The position numbers were made by a program, and so were the translations under genes. Below, piece by piece: positions 32,018 to 45,363 of a stretch of DNA of 64,000 bases (positions are counted from its first letter, which is position 1; every line of letters begins with the position of its first letter). A model generated the notes under the pieces. That model saw only the letters and a program-made list of their open reading frames with translations, searched no databases and had not been told where the DNA came from. Source of the stretch: Coptis chinensis (taxonomy: Eukaryota > Streptophyta > Magnoliopsida > Ranunculales > Ranunculaceae). The DNA is taken from positions 83,105,501-83,169,500 of the forward strand of contig CM027381.1 of the NCBI GenBank assembly GCA_015680905.1, in the 5' to 3' direction.

Positions 32018-34023
32018 GTATTATTGGATTATTATATTCAATTGCAAGAGTTGGTTAATAAAAAAATGGTGAAGAGGAATAGAGAGAAGAAGGAGCTTAC
32101 ACAAGCTGATATTCTCAAATATAGTCGTTCTATTGTGGACTTGACTTTCAAGGATGAAGAGACCGAGGGGATAAAGAGTAGTAGAGTACGTGAGATTCAT
32201 TTGTGTTAGTTCAATATCTTTTTTTTTATTAATTTTTTATTGATTGTATGTATGCATGCATGCATGTAGCGAGGAGAATGACGAGAGAAATACAGAAGAA
32301 GAAGAGCAACTACTGAACAAGGGAACACTAGTGCCTGAGAAGCACTTCTTACTTTTGGATACAGATGATGAATATACCGAGGACGAAGAATATGCAAGAG
32401 CATTTAATCATTACCATGAACGATTCGTAGAAGCTCGCAAGCGAAAAGCTGTGATGACACATGTAAGTTTTTATTTTTTTAACCAGGCATGAGACCATTG
32501 TTTATTTAAGGCCTAATTTGGATGGTATTTAAATCTGCATGCAGCAACAAATGAAAACACTACTTGGGTTTGGGTATTCCTTCACCCCATCAGAGGGAAT
32601 GTTGGTCGATTACTATCTGAGGAATAAGGTGTTGGATGAACCGATGGATTACTGCGTCATTGAGGAGGTCGACAATGTCTACAACATACATCCTCAAGAT
32701 CTCGCAGGGTTTTTTTATATAAGCTTTCTTGTTTTTGTAGTGATCATATTTACATAAGTTTTGGAGACATAAATTTCCTATCTTTGGGGAAGTTGTAAGT
32801 GTAGTTCGTTCTTAAAACTTGTGAAATGAGTTTATGTCCACTCATCAATGTCATAATGAAAACAAGCTACCCTTTGTTTTCACGGCTCGCCGAGCCAAAC
32901 GAGAAACTGTGCACAATAATCAGACTACATGGTGATATTTGATTGATAGGCACTAAATTGTAAGTTTCTTAGTTAATTATGGGTACCATCTTTCTTAAAA
33001 TGATGTGTGTTTATAATATGGAATGTCACATGATATATACTGAACTTTATCAAGTTCGTCTTTAAGTTAAGCCTTAAGGACTTACCTTATGAACAAGGAG
33101 CAACATTCACTAAAAATATTATCGAACTAGGCCAGGTAATACACTCTACTAAGTTGTTTTTATTGTTAAATATCAAAATAAGACAAAAGTAGGAATAGCC
33201 ATCAATCTACTGCTCTGAATCTTTGGGAACTTTACCAATATGATCCTAGCCTCCTAGCCGAGTAACTATGAGTCTTACAACCTTAAGCTATATATTCATG
33301 ACGACAGAAACTCACAGAGTTATGCATAAAGGTATAGACAAAGTTCAAGAGTTTACCTGGGGTACGTGCCCCAGGTCATGCCAATGTGGCTCCGCCACTG
33401 CACATGACAGTATAACACTAATGTTTTTCTTCTTTTTCCACTAGGAGTTTCCCAAGCTTGGTATTTCTTTACCCGTTCCCCTTTTGAACTCCAATCATCT
33501 AAAGTTTTAGCACGGTGGATTTGTAGTAGTGAGAAGGAAGACATTTATTTAAAGGATGTCAAAGTTGGTGTGAAACAAAGATTTGAGTTTTGCGAAGGTT
33601 GTAGAAACAGATATAGCATCACGGAATACCAACTTTGTTCTCCACCAGAGAATCCCAAGGTAATAAAGTATTTTACTTTTCAGTTTTGTGTATGTACAAT
33701 AGGACTTAGCTCACATAATTTTCAATTGTACAGAATGGTCACTGGTTCGTTTGTCAGCTGAAAATGATTGGGAATTCTGTGGATGAGCTGATGAGCATAC
33801 TCGAGCTTAGGGCTGGACATGCAATGTAAGTTTCTATGTTATACTTATATACATTGCCACCCTTGGTGAGAATCTTACCTGAAAAAATTGAACAAGGAAT
33901 ATATGCTTTAAATGATTTTATATTCCCATCTTGTCTCTGTATTTTAAGATAACGAGGCATATTTACTATGCCAGGATTAAAAATATACCTACCCTGAACT
34001 TATCTCAACCAACAATACCCTGA
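32018..34023 (+). CDS. NAC-domain-like gene with acidic N-terminal extension
   Basis: NAC proteins are plant transcription factors. Proposed exons: about 32018-32188, about 32275-32462, 32545-32708, about 33445-33659, 33734-33825, 33975-34023. Exon 3 encodes NAC subdomain A (FGYSFTPSEGMLVDYYLRNK, then CVIEEVDNVYNIHPQDLAG). Exon 4 has WYFFTRSPFE and GVKQRFEFCEG...SITEYQL, matching subdomains C and D. Exon 5 has HWFVCQLKMIG. Exons 1-2 precede the NAC domain and are charged and acid-rich (EENDERNTEEEEQLL, DTDDEYTEDEEYARAF), which is unusual because NAC domains are normally N-terminal. The basic GSGYWKATG-type core of subdomain C is not seen. The phases of exons 3 and 4 do not match by one base, so an indel or a missed exon exists; it may be a pseudogene. 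The first exon start is uncertain: an in-frame ATG lies inside exon 1 at about 32066. Confidence 0.6.
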
Positions 34024-37000
34024 CCCTAGCATTCCATATCATATTGACTCCACTGGTTTATCACAAACCATACCAAAAACCCAGGAGTACACTCGATTAA
34101 GCCGCGGTCGTTATCCAGTCGGGGAATTTACAGGCGTTGCTAAAATTTTAGTGGATCATGCTGAGTGTTTAGGACCATATATGATGAGTGGTTGTGAACT
34201 GGGAACGAGATTCACTAACCTGAGCTGGTCTTATTCAAGGAGAGGTTATTTTAAGTTTATAGTGAGTCGCATTTCAGAGGGGATTAATTCGTATTCTATT
34301 ATGTGGACCGCACCGACATTAGTTGCAGAAGTTGTGAGTTTCAGGGCATAGCCATAAACTGTATCACATCCCTCACTATGAACAAAAATAACTATTTCTG
34401 CCACTGTTGTTGTCATTATCATTGTTTTCTTTTACTGTATTTTCCTTTCTGTAAATAATTATAAAGAAGATGAACGATATTTTCTCTTTGGCTTCTAGGT
34501 ATAAATTGTCAGTTGACAAATGTATCATTTTATTTTTCTACGTAATTTATTTTCTACTTGTCTAGAAGCTTGTTATTTTTTTAAAAACTTTTGCAGGTTG
34601 CCCAGGCGTCGAAGATGTACTGTTAATGTGATCTAACACGCTGAAATGTTTGGCCCAAAAAATGTCATGTTCTAATAAAATTTTGGTTTTTTTGGTATCC
34701 AACCTTACTGATATAAAACAGGGGAAGGGTCGTTTAACTCGTGCCATAAATTTGATAACCTTCCCCTCATTATCTTTTGTAGTGGTGTTCAAACTTATGA
34801 CAGGTAACCAGATTTCGAAGATTCATTTTGATTTGTAACAAAATATATACAGTAAAACTTGGCAATGGAAACTTTACAACATATTATACTGTACAATTTA
34901 ATATTTTCGCCGGCACCTATGTGTAAAAATATGTTGTTTGATAGCTTACTTGATCTGTACGAGGTCCCTCAAAAAATATGTGTAAAAATATGTTGTTTGA
35001 TAGCTTACTTGATCTGTACGAGGTCCCTCAAAAAATTGGTGTCGAAATATATACAGATAAACTTGCAATGGAAGACATATAAGCACGATTCCCAGCTCGT
35101 TGTAAACATTAACTTTCAATGCGTCACATTCTTACCCACATTATTACCCTTAAAATGTTCAAAACTCACTACCAGATTTTTACAGCAGACTATGGTGCAT
35201 TATCATCATTCCTTTCTTTCTGATTCAGATGATAACCGAGTACGAGTTTCCCTATATGAGCATGGGATTTAATAAATTGTTATAACTCCCACTTTGAATT
35301 ACTTGATACTAGTTATGAGGCAGATAATCTACTCTTTTAAAGTAGTAGGCATTCTAAAGATGCAAAGATGGATTGCGTGAGATAATTTTTGGGACGGTAG
35401 TATCTCTACTGGCATCAATCAAACAGGGCCTTTAAATCTTTTGGGACAACGAGTAACTCTAAACTTTTCTTCGTCACGATTGAATGAGACAATTTTTTGA
35501 CCACCATTCTACCAATAAAATGTTCCATTCATACTTGTTCTAATGTTCCTGCAGAATTATTCTCTCTTTGGCTCCATGATGTCCCAAAAGTATAGTCTAA
35601 CTAATAACAGGGATATTGACAAGACAATAGCAACATTTCATACTTTTCTGTCCAAAGATCGAATCGAACCGGAATTTGAAATTGAATGTATCTGAGAAGA
35701 CATAGGAAGGAGCTTTGATGAAGTTAACACTGGTTAGCCTTATTATTTTTTCAGCGTAAAAACATGAAAATGTTTATCTGAGGCATGCCACAAAGGCACA
35801 AACACCAAACTTAGTAGTTAGACTTGATGAGTATCTCTAAAATTCTAGGCCCAAGTCCAGTTGTAGCAATTTCATAACCCGGATAAAGCCCAAAAGCAAA
35901 GCCAAAGCCCATTTCCTAATATGACTCTTAATCCTAATCATTTATATATCAAAGACCATTAATACTGAGTAGTTGAGAATGCTCCCAGTCACCCACGTCA
36001 GCCCCCTTTTTTCTCTTAGTAGGACACCTCAGCTTTTCCAATAATTTGGCAGAAAAAAAGTAAATCTACGCCTCTTTTCCCAATTTCAATTATTCGCCGT
36101 TCTCACTATTAAAACCAATCAAAAATAAAAACAGAAAACAAAACAAAACTCCCGACTTTTCCCCCAAATTTTTTGTCTCATCTTTATTTGTTCAATATTA
36201 CTTCTTAGCATTCCACAAAACTAAAGTTACTTATTTGTTGATCAACATATTTCAAATCTCTCTCTCTCAAAATCTCTCTCAAGAAGAAGAATAGAAAAAG
36301 AATATAATGATATGAAAAATGCCAGAAAAAGATTAAAGGTATGATTTTGTCACTTAAATAATTATGTCTTTCACTCTTTGATAATGAAATAGTAATACAT
36401 CGAGCAATAATTCTCATGATAAATGACGATGTTGTATGTAATATGGATTTAAACCCTGGTTGTGTAGATTCTATGCAAACCGGCATCCATCCATTGTAGC
36501 TGTGATCCTCACTACTAAAGGAGCGATTGCACTCCCCTAGCTTTCAGTGAATTAGAGTACGTTCTCATTGAAAATTTAGTCCAGAGGACACAAATAATTG
36601 AAGGCAAATCGATTGTGTACTCAAGTTATATCAAGTCTGACTTAGTCACACATCCATCGTATTTTCATGAGCGCACAGAAAGCTTCACAAATTTATACAA
36701 TGTGTTTTAGTTTTAGTTACCTTTGTTAGTCCAATTCTTTTAGGGAGAGGATCGGACCAGATAGCAGAATCGTTGCTTTGATCTATGTTCGAATTTGCAA
36801 AATCAACTCAATTGAAATTCAGGATTTGGACATTTGAACATTTTATCTATTGACAGAGATTTGGGTACCATTGTTGTTGCTCAATTTTTGTGATGATTGA
36901 TTAATTTGAGTACCATTGTTGTTGCTCAAAATTCCATCACTTTTTTCTTCAGAGCATACCCATATTGACTATCATGAGGTCTTTTCTTGTAGTTGGTACA

Positions 37001-37617
37001 GTCATATATTTTTTTTCCCAATTAATTATTCTATGAATTGCTGAAAACGAAATGAAGTTCATCAAAATTAAAAATCTAATAACTAATCTAATATAGTCGA
37101 TTCAAATTGTAATGTGAATTCATCCATAAGTATTTAGTCGAACTAAATATGTCTCGTTTCAATATTCGTCGAATAAAAAATCCCAATTTAAACTTTCTTC
37201 GATTTCAAAGCCACTCTAATGTTAGGGTAATTGTTTTTTTTTTAATGTGAATTGGATGTGGAAATAAAAGACATGTATCTCTTCTTTCCAATTCAAGGTA
37301 TCCTATCATTTTAGTTAACTATTTCGATCGGCATTTAATAAGAACCATAGAAGCAGTCATATAGTTGGTGTTTGTATAATATAATATATGATTATTCATT
37401 CTTAATTCATGTCGCTCGATTGACTATGTTTGTAAAGTGTGAGTGTGGTTATATTCACAATGTGTGTGAGTGTGTTTCAAATTTATTTATCTATTCCAAA
37501 TTTGTTTTGAATTTAATTAGATTATATTATTATTAGTAAGGTGACACTGAATAGTTTCACTGTTGGATATCCAGAAATTAGTTGAGAAAATTTTCCAACC
37601 TAGATCTCTTGAAATTT
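34024..37617. other. Spacer between NAC-like gene and CACTA element
   Basis: A 66-codon open frame at 34151-34351 (begins MDHAECLGPYMMSG) is unrecognised. A 59-bp tandem duplication lies at 34918-35035. From 35270 on I see AT-rich DNA with CT-rich patches near 36258-36290 and no gene. Confidence 0.4.
34918..35035. repeat. Perfect 59-bp tandem duplication
   Basis: Two adjacent identical 59-bp units, the second starting at 34977. Each begins TATGTGTAAAAATATG and ends GGTCCCTCAAAAAA. No divergence was seen, so the event is recent or an assembly artefact. Confidence 0.85.
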
Positions 37618-37749
37618 CACTACTACAAAAATGCACATAGATAGCATTTATTCAATATATAGCACTTATAAAAAAATGCTATGAAATTTTTAGAGATAGC
37701 GTTTGCTGATTTAGTGCAATGAGTTTTTTTAGCCTGGGACAATTACAAT

Positions 37750-38170
37750 TGCGTTGGGTGGAAAAGAGCTATAAAATTGATTGCGTTTTTGTACCTTTGC
37801 TATTGCAGGCAGGTCAATGTTTGACTTCAACGGAGGAAAATCCCAAATTCAAGCCCGCGTTCTTTTTTTCTATTTTCCCTCTTTCCAAATTTCAGAAAAC
37901 ACCCGCAGAGAAAACCGCCACCACCATTTTCTCTCTAATCCAAACCCTCTTTCCACCACCTCCAATCACCTCACCACCACGTCCGAAACCGCGCTACCAC
38001 CTCCAATCATCCCACCACCATATTTACCATCATCGACCCATAAAAAATCTTTCCTTTCTTTATTTTTAACCAGAAAAGTCAATTCTTTTGAATTTTTCGA
38101 AGGTTCTTTGAATGTTTTGCAGTGAAGGCATCGCCTTTTCTGGGTTATAATCATATTCTGCAAGTAAGTT
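37750..38170 (+). other. Captured leader-like segment in CACTA element
   Basis: CT- and CA-rich sequence with ACCACC and CCTCCAATCA runs, which looks like a plant 5' UTR or first exon. Two overlapping open frames of 114-116 codons cover it without recognisable domains. It is probably transduplicated host DNA and its parent gene is unknown. Confidence 0.3.
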
Positions 38171-41100
38171 TTCAGTTCCATTTATGTCTCAGTTATTTTA
38201 TCTTTATTGCAATTTTACTTCAATTGTTTTTTTCTTTTTTTATTGCAAAACCTTTGTTCTCTTTCTCTGGTCTCTTCATCAAATTAAAACCGTGCTAAAA
38301 TTTTGAATCTATTCAATTCAGTTGGCGTGTATTTTTTGCTAGTGTCTGGTTGTACCAATTATTGTGCTTCTCAGGTCAATTATTATATGTCTGCGCTCGT
38401 GTATAATCCATCTTCTAAGTTAGACTGAACTTGTGTGTTTGCCAGTGAATATATTTACTTCCTCTACCTATATAGTACTTAATCTATGTGAGTGGATTAT
38501 GGTACCAACAACTGTGAGGTGAATTTTGTCTATTATTGAATATAAACTATTCAGTGTCAAACTCTGGACTTAAATTCTTCTTTTACTTTCAGACTATAAT
38601 AGTCCTTCAGTTGTTTGTATCAATAATAATATCTAATTTGTACCTAATCCTAGAGTGGACATAAATATTAAAGCTGTAATAAGATGGCGGGAATTTGTAC
38701 TTGATGCACGATTGGTATGTTGGACCTCAAACCAGACCACATGTATACTTTGTTGTAGGAATCTAATGTTGGTATAAGAAGCAAAAAAGGGGAAACTTAT
38801 GAGAGTGGTTGGTCATGAGCATGATGGGCCTTAGTACTGGGCATTGGTTTAGATGTTTAAGTTGGCAAAGGCACAATGACATTGAGATAGACGAGTGTCA
38901 TGTTTGGTTACCTGTAATTCGTTTTCTTCATGCATTATCATTTACATTGCCCTCTAGTGTTGCTAATTATCATCATGGCCGGTCATGTACAACTAAGTGT
39001 TGGAAACTTGAATTGCTACTCGTTGGTTGCCAAAGCTGACAATGCAGTGTAGTACCATCTGCTTGTCATGATTTCCTGTGTACATATTAAGTAATTTCAC
39101 CAACTATATGTACTAATAATATGAAATATTTAACAATATCAGTGGATTACTCTCTTAGTTTGAAAGACGCAATGAAATGATCGTGTTAGAAGTTGAGTGT
39201 GTCACTACTAAGAATGTTTGATTGTTTTAACTTCAAAACAGACGCTATACTCAAATATGTAATTTGTTGATGCTTAAATATTTTGCATGTTGTGTGTTTA
39301 TTTTTTTACTGTATGCTTAGAAGGTTTGCATGTTGGGAGCTATATATGCTTGTTTTGTATTTAGGTTTCTAATCCATTCTTGTAGTTTAAGTTGATATAA
39401 GAAAGTCATTTAAAGCTTTAGATTCGTTAGTAAGTTGATTAAGATGTGGAAGTTTCAATGGTAGGCTAATTGCTTGTGTAATAATCTAGAAGTTAGCTAA
39501 GGACATTTCTCTAATTTTTTACATATGATTAGGGATATTGTAGTAATTTTATTTTTTTAACGATAGCTAATTTATTTTAGAATTTAAGCGGTGATTTTTA
39601 AAAGGTCTTGTAGATATATATAACTTTCTCTCACATGTGTATCGGATATATTACTTTCATATTGTTGGAATAGCCAAGTGTATGATGTTAAGTTGTTTTC
39701 ATATTTGATGCTGCTTAATTACATAAGATTAGATGCGCCGTAACCTTATGATAGCTAGTCGGCTTTGGCATGTTACTATCAGGAGGTGGACTTGAGCCCA
39801 CTAACTCTTTTGATCAGAGAACATACACCTATTCTTTTGTAACTTTAATGCATGCATGCCACCTCTTAGTTGTGTATGCCATGTATGCCACCACCTTTTA
39901 CTTGTTTTATAATTCTTGGTTTTAGATAGAGATGAAAGGGGGAGACCAGATGGAAATTCTGAACAGGAAGTTTTTCATTTCTTGAGCGAGCTAGTTAGTT
40001 ATATGTAGTGGCTGGTTAACTTTGAATAAAAGGTCGATAAGGGGTGCTTGTTCCTTCTTTTATTACATACATACATGGGATTAATTTATTTCATAATTGA
40101 AGTATATGAAGGACTCACTTTACCTGATGGGCAGCAAGACTTATCTCCTTCATGGATGTGATGAGCTAACTTGATTAGCTTAGTTTAATGATCTCATTCC
40201 TTTTGATTGGCTGGGAGATCAACTCATATATATCCGACGACGACATATTACTATTAGAAAAAGGCACATAGATAGCTTTTGTTTAATAGTTTATGTAAAA
40301 AAGCGCTATAAAAAAAAATAAGATCGCGTTTGTAAGTGTTTGGCTATGGTTTTTATTGAATGGTTCCCAGCTCAAATTGCGTTTCTTTCGTGAGTGTTGT
40401 CGATAAATCCTACAAACGCAATCCTTTTTTCACACGTGGGAAGACCGGGACGTTAAGTTGGAACACGTATGACCCAACCAAATAGGTATATATAATAATA
40501 ACTCAAAAAAGAAATAAAGTAAATCTCTCGTAGAAACAGAAACAAAGGAGGAGCTTTGTAGACCTAGCCGCAATGCCGTTTTTGATATGCTACATGAATT
40601 AGCTTATGCCCTCTCTCTTTCTTCAATCTCTTTAAAGGTGAGAGTTTGATCTTTACATTAACGAAAACAAAAAAAGTAAAAAATGAATCTTTAAAGGTGA
40701 GAGTTTGATCCTTTTAAGTAAAAAATGAATTTTTTATTTACCAAAGTGGAATTTTTGATATGTTTGGTATCAATTTCGTTTCTTCTCTCAGTTTTAGAAG
40801 ATCCTCAACTTTGGGTTCATGAATCTTCTAGCTTGCTTCGCCCCGTTTTCAGGTCCTCTCTCTCTCACACACACAAATTTCGTTGATATCGAAATGTCTG
40901 AGTTTTAGGATTTATTGGTTTTCAGGTATTTGGAGATTGATCCGATAGCTTGGCTTGGGCTTGAGGAAACTGGTGGCTCATCTCTAGCTAAGCATCATAT
41001 CGGAGCGGTATGTATTGTTTATCATTGCTATATATATAATAGTTGAAATGTTGAACATAGAATTAGAGCTTGGTGCTTTGGTAGCTTTAGTTTCCAAACA

Positions 41101-41682
41101 CAATCGGGTCAAGTTTAATTTATACAGTAACTCATTGTAGAATAGACAATGACGTTGACCTGGTTGAATAGTAAGAGTAAACAAGGGTGAAATTAAGAAT
41201 GAATGCAATTTTCGAAAATGTGGTATTTACTAATATGCGATAATAAAAGGGAAAGTTGATTGATATGTTTGAGTCGTTGCCTAGTGATATGTGATAATAA
41301 TAATATTTTTCCCACCATAAAAGGAAATTCTACAAGGAGAAAAAAGCTGGTTGTTTCTAAATCAATGAAACATTTTGGAAATTTATTCACGTCTCTCTCT
41401 CACTCAGTCAATAATTTAACAGATAACTTTTACCCCTTTTCATAAAATAAAATTCATGGCAAATAGTTTTCCCGGATTCTACTGTATTTATTCCCTTTAC
41501 AATGCTTTGTTTTCGTTGGGTTTGCAATTATTTAGTGTTTCAGATCTAGGTTTAAGGTGTTACAAACTTTCTTCTTGTTGGTTTTGTTGTGTTGATCTAC
41601 TGGTGTTATTAAAAAATTTATCCTAAGGACTTAAAAGTCTCAGCAGTAAGTTAGGGTAACCTTGTGTGTTTCATGACTTTCA

Positions 41683-41709
41683 GTGGTGGTGGTGGTGGTG
41701 GTGGTGGTG
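41683..41709. repeat. (GGT)n microsatellite
   Basis: About nine GGT units inside the CACTA element. Confidence 0.85.
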
Positions 41710-44051
41710 TGGGAGACTCAATGTTACATGTGATTCTATGATGTGCACATAAGCTCCTGTGGAAAAATAATACTTTGCAACACCATTACTTGTATAATGT
41801 GTCACAAACGTTATCTCTTTCTTATTTGCATTGTTGGTTATGGGTTGGAAATCTCGGGTTCTAGGGTTGATCTTCTCATCTTTGTTTTTTGTATTCTCTC
41901 ATATTTTTCATACTTAGGGTTTAATTTAGATCAGAATTTTCGATTATATCACTCCAATTTTCAGTTTTTGTGTTTGGGTTTTCTGTTGTTACTGATTTTT
42001 TGGTTGATTTGCAAGTTCTTGGAAAGCTTAAAATTTTCTGTCAGATCTCATTTTCATCTCTTAATCGAACAAAACACGTTCCAAAGTGGGTCATTAGAGG
42101 AGCGAAGCCACTCAAGTAGAACTTTCTTCACGTTGAAGATCGACTTCAAATACAGGTGCTTCATCGTCATCCATCCTTTTAGTATTATAATTTTTTAAAT
42201 CTCTTTTTTCTTTGGGGTTAATGTTGAGTTTCATTCAGTTGGCGGTTCTTTGCCTATTTGGGTTCTGATTTAGGTGTCTAAGTGTCTTTTTAGGGTTCAT
42301 TACCTATTGTTTCCCAATTCTTAATTCGTTAAAATGTTGTTAAGGTTTATACAAATCGACTATAGTTATTTGGAGGTGCTCAAATTTGTTTGGTAATGAA
42401 AGTTTAAAAGCAACTGTTATTTCCTTAGTGGTCACTAATTACATAGGTCGGCAGTTTCAAGACTCGGGCATTCCTGAATTTAGATTGCTGTGGAGTTTGT
42501 CTTATTAACATATGGTTGCTGTTTGGGTTTTATTGCTTGAAGTGCCAAGAAAAACTTGAAGTTTAGATTTACAATTTCTGCCTTCAATAATCTAATAAGG
42601 CAAGTAGTTGTTACAGTCTTCCATTGAGTTTTTAGTATAGGGAGTTGGCATGTATCAATGAACTGTCATTTTCTTTTTCTATTTATCTGCTTGCCATGTG
42701 AGATGCTAATTCCTGTAATGTATACTTTGTCTATAGCATTTTGTAGATGTCCATTGCAATTAATCAGTGGTCTTGGACCATTTAAAACTAATTGATTTCT
42801 GACTGATACATAGGTATGCATGTCACTAACATGGCTTTTATCCTTCATTTAAGTTAGATGAAGTGTTTCATTTGATTGTGTTCCTCACAGTGCTAGGTTC
42901 ACTTTAGTGCTAGGTTCACTTTATCCGTAGTACATGAATGAATACAAGGACTACTGATTATATGTTTATTATATGAAGTCTCCTATGAAAAGAATAAGAT
43001 AAAATAATGTGTCACTTTCTTGGATGGAAAGGAATAATTGTCAACTGATATGTGGGGAGTTTTCAATTATCTTTTCATTTAATCAACACTTCATGCATAC
43101 TGGTTGCTTTCATGTGTCTAACATTAAAGAATGGTGGACCTGATTGGCGTAGTCTTACTAACTCCTATGGACATAGCTTTTGGACATAGCATTGAAATAT
43201 TTTCCGCAGTTCACTTTAAGGTTTACATTTTTATGCCTATTTTTGTTTTCGTTCCTGTGATCTTTGGAGTTAATAGTGTGGCTAGTGAACCCTGGCGTGC
43301 TTTGGTAGTTGTTCTTTTAGACTATAGCTAGCTATGACGAGACATAGTTTCTTCAATGAACACTAATTGATCTTGTTAATGTTGCAGGTGAAAGATGGTG
43401 ACTTAATAGAATTTAGTGGTGGAGGGTTACGATCTACAAACACATTCATGTCACTTGTTTCTTGTCAAAACCCAATAGAAATGTAAGTCTGACTTTTCTT
43501 ATTTGCGTAACTACTATACTTACCATTCATTTTGTTTCCTACCTTCTCTCTTTTCTTCTTCATTGGGTTACAGATTGGGGAAATCTCGAGTTCTAGAGTT
43601 TGATCTTCTCGTCGTCCTTTTCTTCTTGAGGACTTTTGTTGATTGACTAGTAGGCCTTGTTGTGCAACTGACAAAAGAGGCATTGGTGGTGCCTTAATTG
43701 AAATGGGTTCAAGTCATTTCTCTTGGGAGAACACAGAAAATTGGTTTTTCCTTAGGTTATAGAAGAGAAGGTAGGATCCAAGTTAAATACTTGAACTTGT
43801 TTCAAAAGGTAAGACAATAAGGAACCGAGCCAAAGGTAAGAATGTACAAAAGCTTGATTAATATTATCTTTCACTTTGTAATCTGGTAAGTTATATAATC
43901 TAGATTGCAAGTTATTATTGATTCATTTCAGTTAGAATCACCGTTAAATCAGTGTTCTCTATCTCCCAAAAGTTTGACATTGAATTGAGGTATGCTACAA
44001 AACTGAAAATATACAAGACTTGTGCTGCAGTCTGACTTTGCGCTATAATTT

Positions 44052-44550
44052 GTCTTAGTTAGAGTGGGTTTTAGGATATAGTGACCTAGGATGAAAAGTT
44101 AGTTCTCTTAATCTATTTTGTAAGGGTTCCAGTTTCATAGTATTTGGATATCCGAGTAAGGAGTTATGCATGTCCAAAGATGGCATTCTATCCTCTACCA
44201 GGAAAACTGCGCCGGCCTGATTCACGCTCGATTTTGTAGTAGTTAGAGTTAGATTTGTGTTTTAGTGATCTTGGCAGTAAAGTTAGTGCTCTGTATCTAC
44301 TTTCTTACGGCTCTAATTTCATGGTATTTGGATTTTTGAGCTGGGAGTTACATGTATCGAAAGGTGGACTGTTCCAACTGAATTTTCAGTGTACTGGACT
44401 GATTTTGAGTTAAATTTAGACATAGTTAGAGTCAAATTTAGGTATCCTCTACATATGTAGAAAAGATAGTTCAATGTGTCTGTTTTCTAATGCACCAAGT
44501 TTCATTGTATTTAGACGTGCGAGAAGTTATGTTTTCTGGAATATGGTTTG
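44052..44550. repeat. Degenerate ~183-bp tandem triplication
   Basis: Three units begin with TTAGTTAGAGT-like phrases at about 44055, 44238 and 44420. Each proceeds through ATAGTTAG/AAGTTAGT, TTCATGGTATTTGGA and GAGTTATG-like phrases. The units have diverged well beyond perfect copies, so the array is old. It lies in the CACTA interior. Confidence 0.6.
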
Positions 44551-44855
44551 TAACAAGCGAACAAGTGATACACACAATCTTCACTTGTGTCGAGCAACTT
44601 GCTTGGAATGGGTGTACAAAGGGAAGGTAAGTAGTTACTCTAATATATTCATATACACAGTTTATTAATTGTAGGCTTGTTAGGATGTTGAGTACACTAG
44701 GGATAAAAGCCTTGAATAATTTGGTATAATATATGTCAAATTTTGAATGAACCAAGATGTAGTCTTAGAATTTTATATATCTTGTTGAATCCACGTAAAA
44801 TGTATCAATTAGGAACCCACGTAATAATGAAAATTTGCTTCTTCAGTTGGTATAG

Positions 44856-44936
44856 GTGGGCAATGTGTATGTTCAGTTTAGAGAAGAAGAACATGCTGCA
44901 GCTGTTGGTCAGCTGGAAGGTTTTATGCAGAGGTTA
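44856..44936 (+). pseudogene. Captured U2AF35-like exon fragment
   Basis: After an AG acceptor, the frame reads VGNVYVQFREEEHAAA and ends before a GT donor. The small subunit of splicing factor U2AF has GNVYVQFREEEHAA in its RRM-like domain, so this is most simply a captured exon of that gene. The rest of the RRM and the zinc fingers are not present nearby. A following acceptor opens EFIDNVLESNKDVYRKRRK (about 44998), which I do not recognise. Confidence 0.55.
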
Positions 44937-45363
44937 GTTATCATATTTCATTTTAATAGTTTATGATAATTTTTCAGGAGTTTATTGATAATGTTTTAGA
45001 ATCGAATAAGGATGTATACAGAAAAAGAAGAAAGAACAACAGAAGAAAAGTTATGGTAAATTTCTTTTCTCCTTATAGCCCATGTTGGCGTACTTCACTT
45101 GCACTGGTTCAGGTGTATAATTTTTCTTTAAGGTGCTGCCCTTAGTTGTATGTACTTGCAGCCAGTCGTATGGATATGAAAGAGCTCAAAATGGGGTATG
45201 AGTGTTGTTAGTAATACATTTGAATTATCTTGTTTTTTTCATTTTTTTTGGTTCAAGCTCTAATGCTTTAACATTATGTGTTAGATTAGTCTATATTGGG
45301 AATAAATCATAGAAACACAGTGTTTCGATCTTAAAATGGCAAATTAGGAGGTTGAAATACAAT

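Noticed and set aside
41743..42198. 151-codon plus-strand frame in the CACTA element
   Set aside because: Phe/Leu-rich translation of T-rich intron-like DNA; not transposase-like.
40928..43480. Possible captured FHA-domain exons (HHIGA; VKDGDLIEF)
   Set aside because: Only two short phrases resemble the domain; too little to claim.
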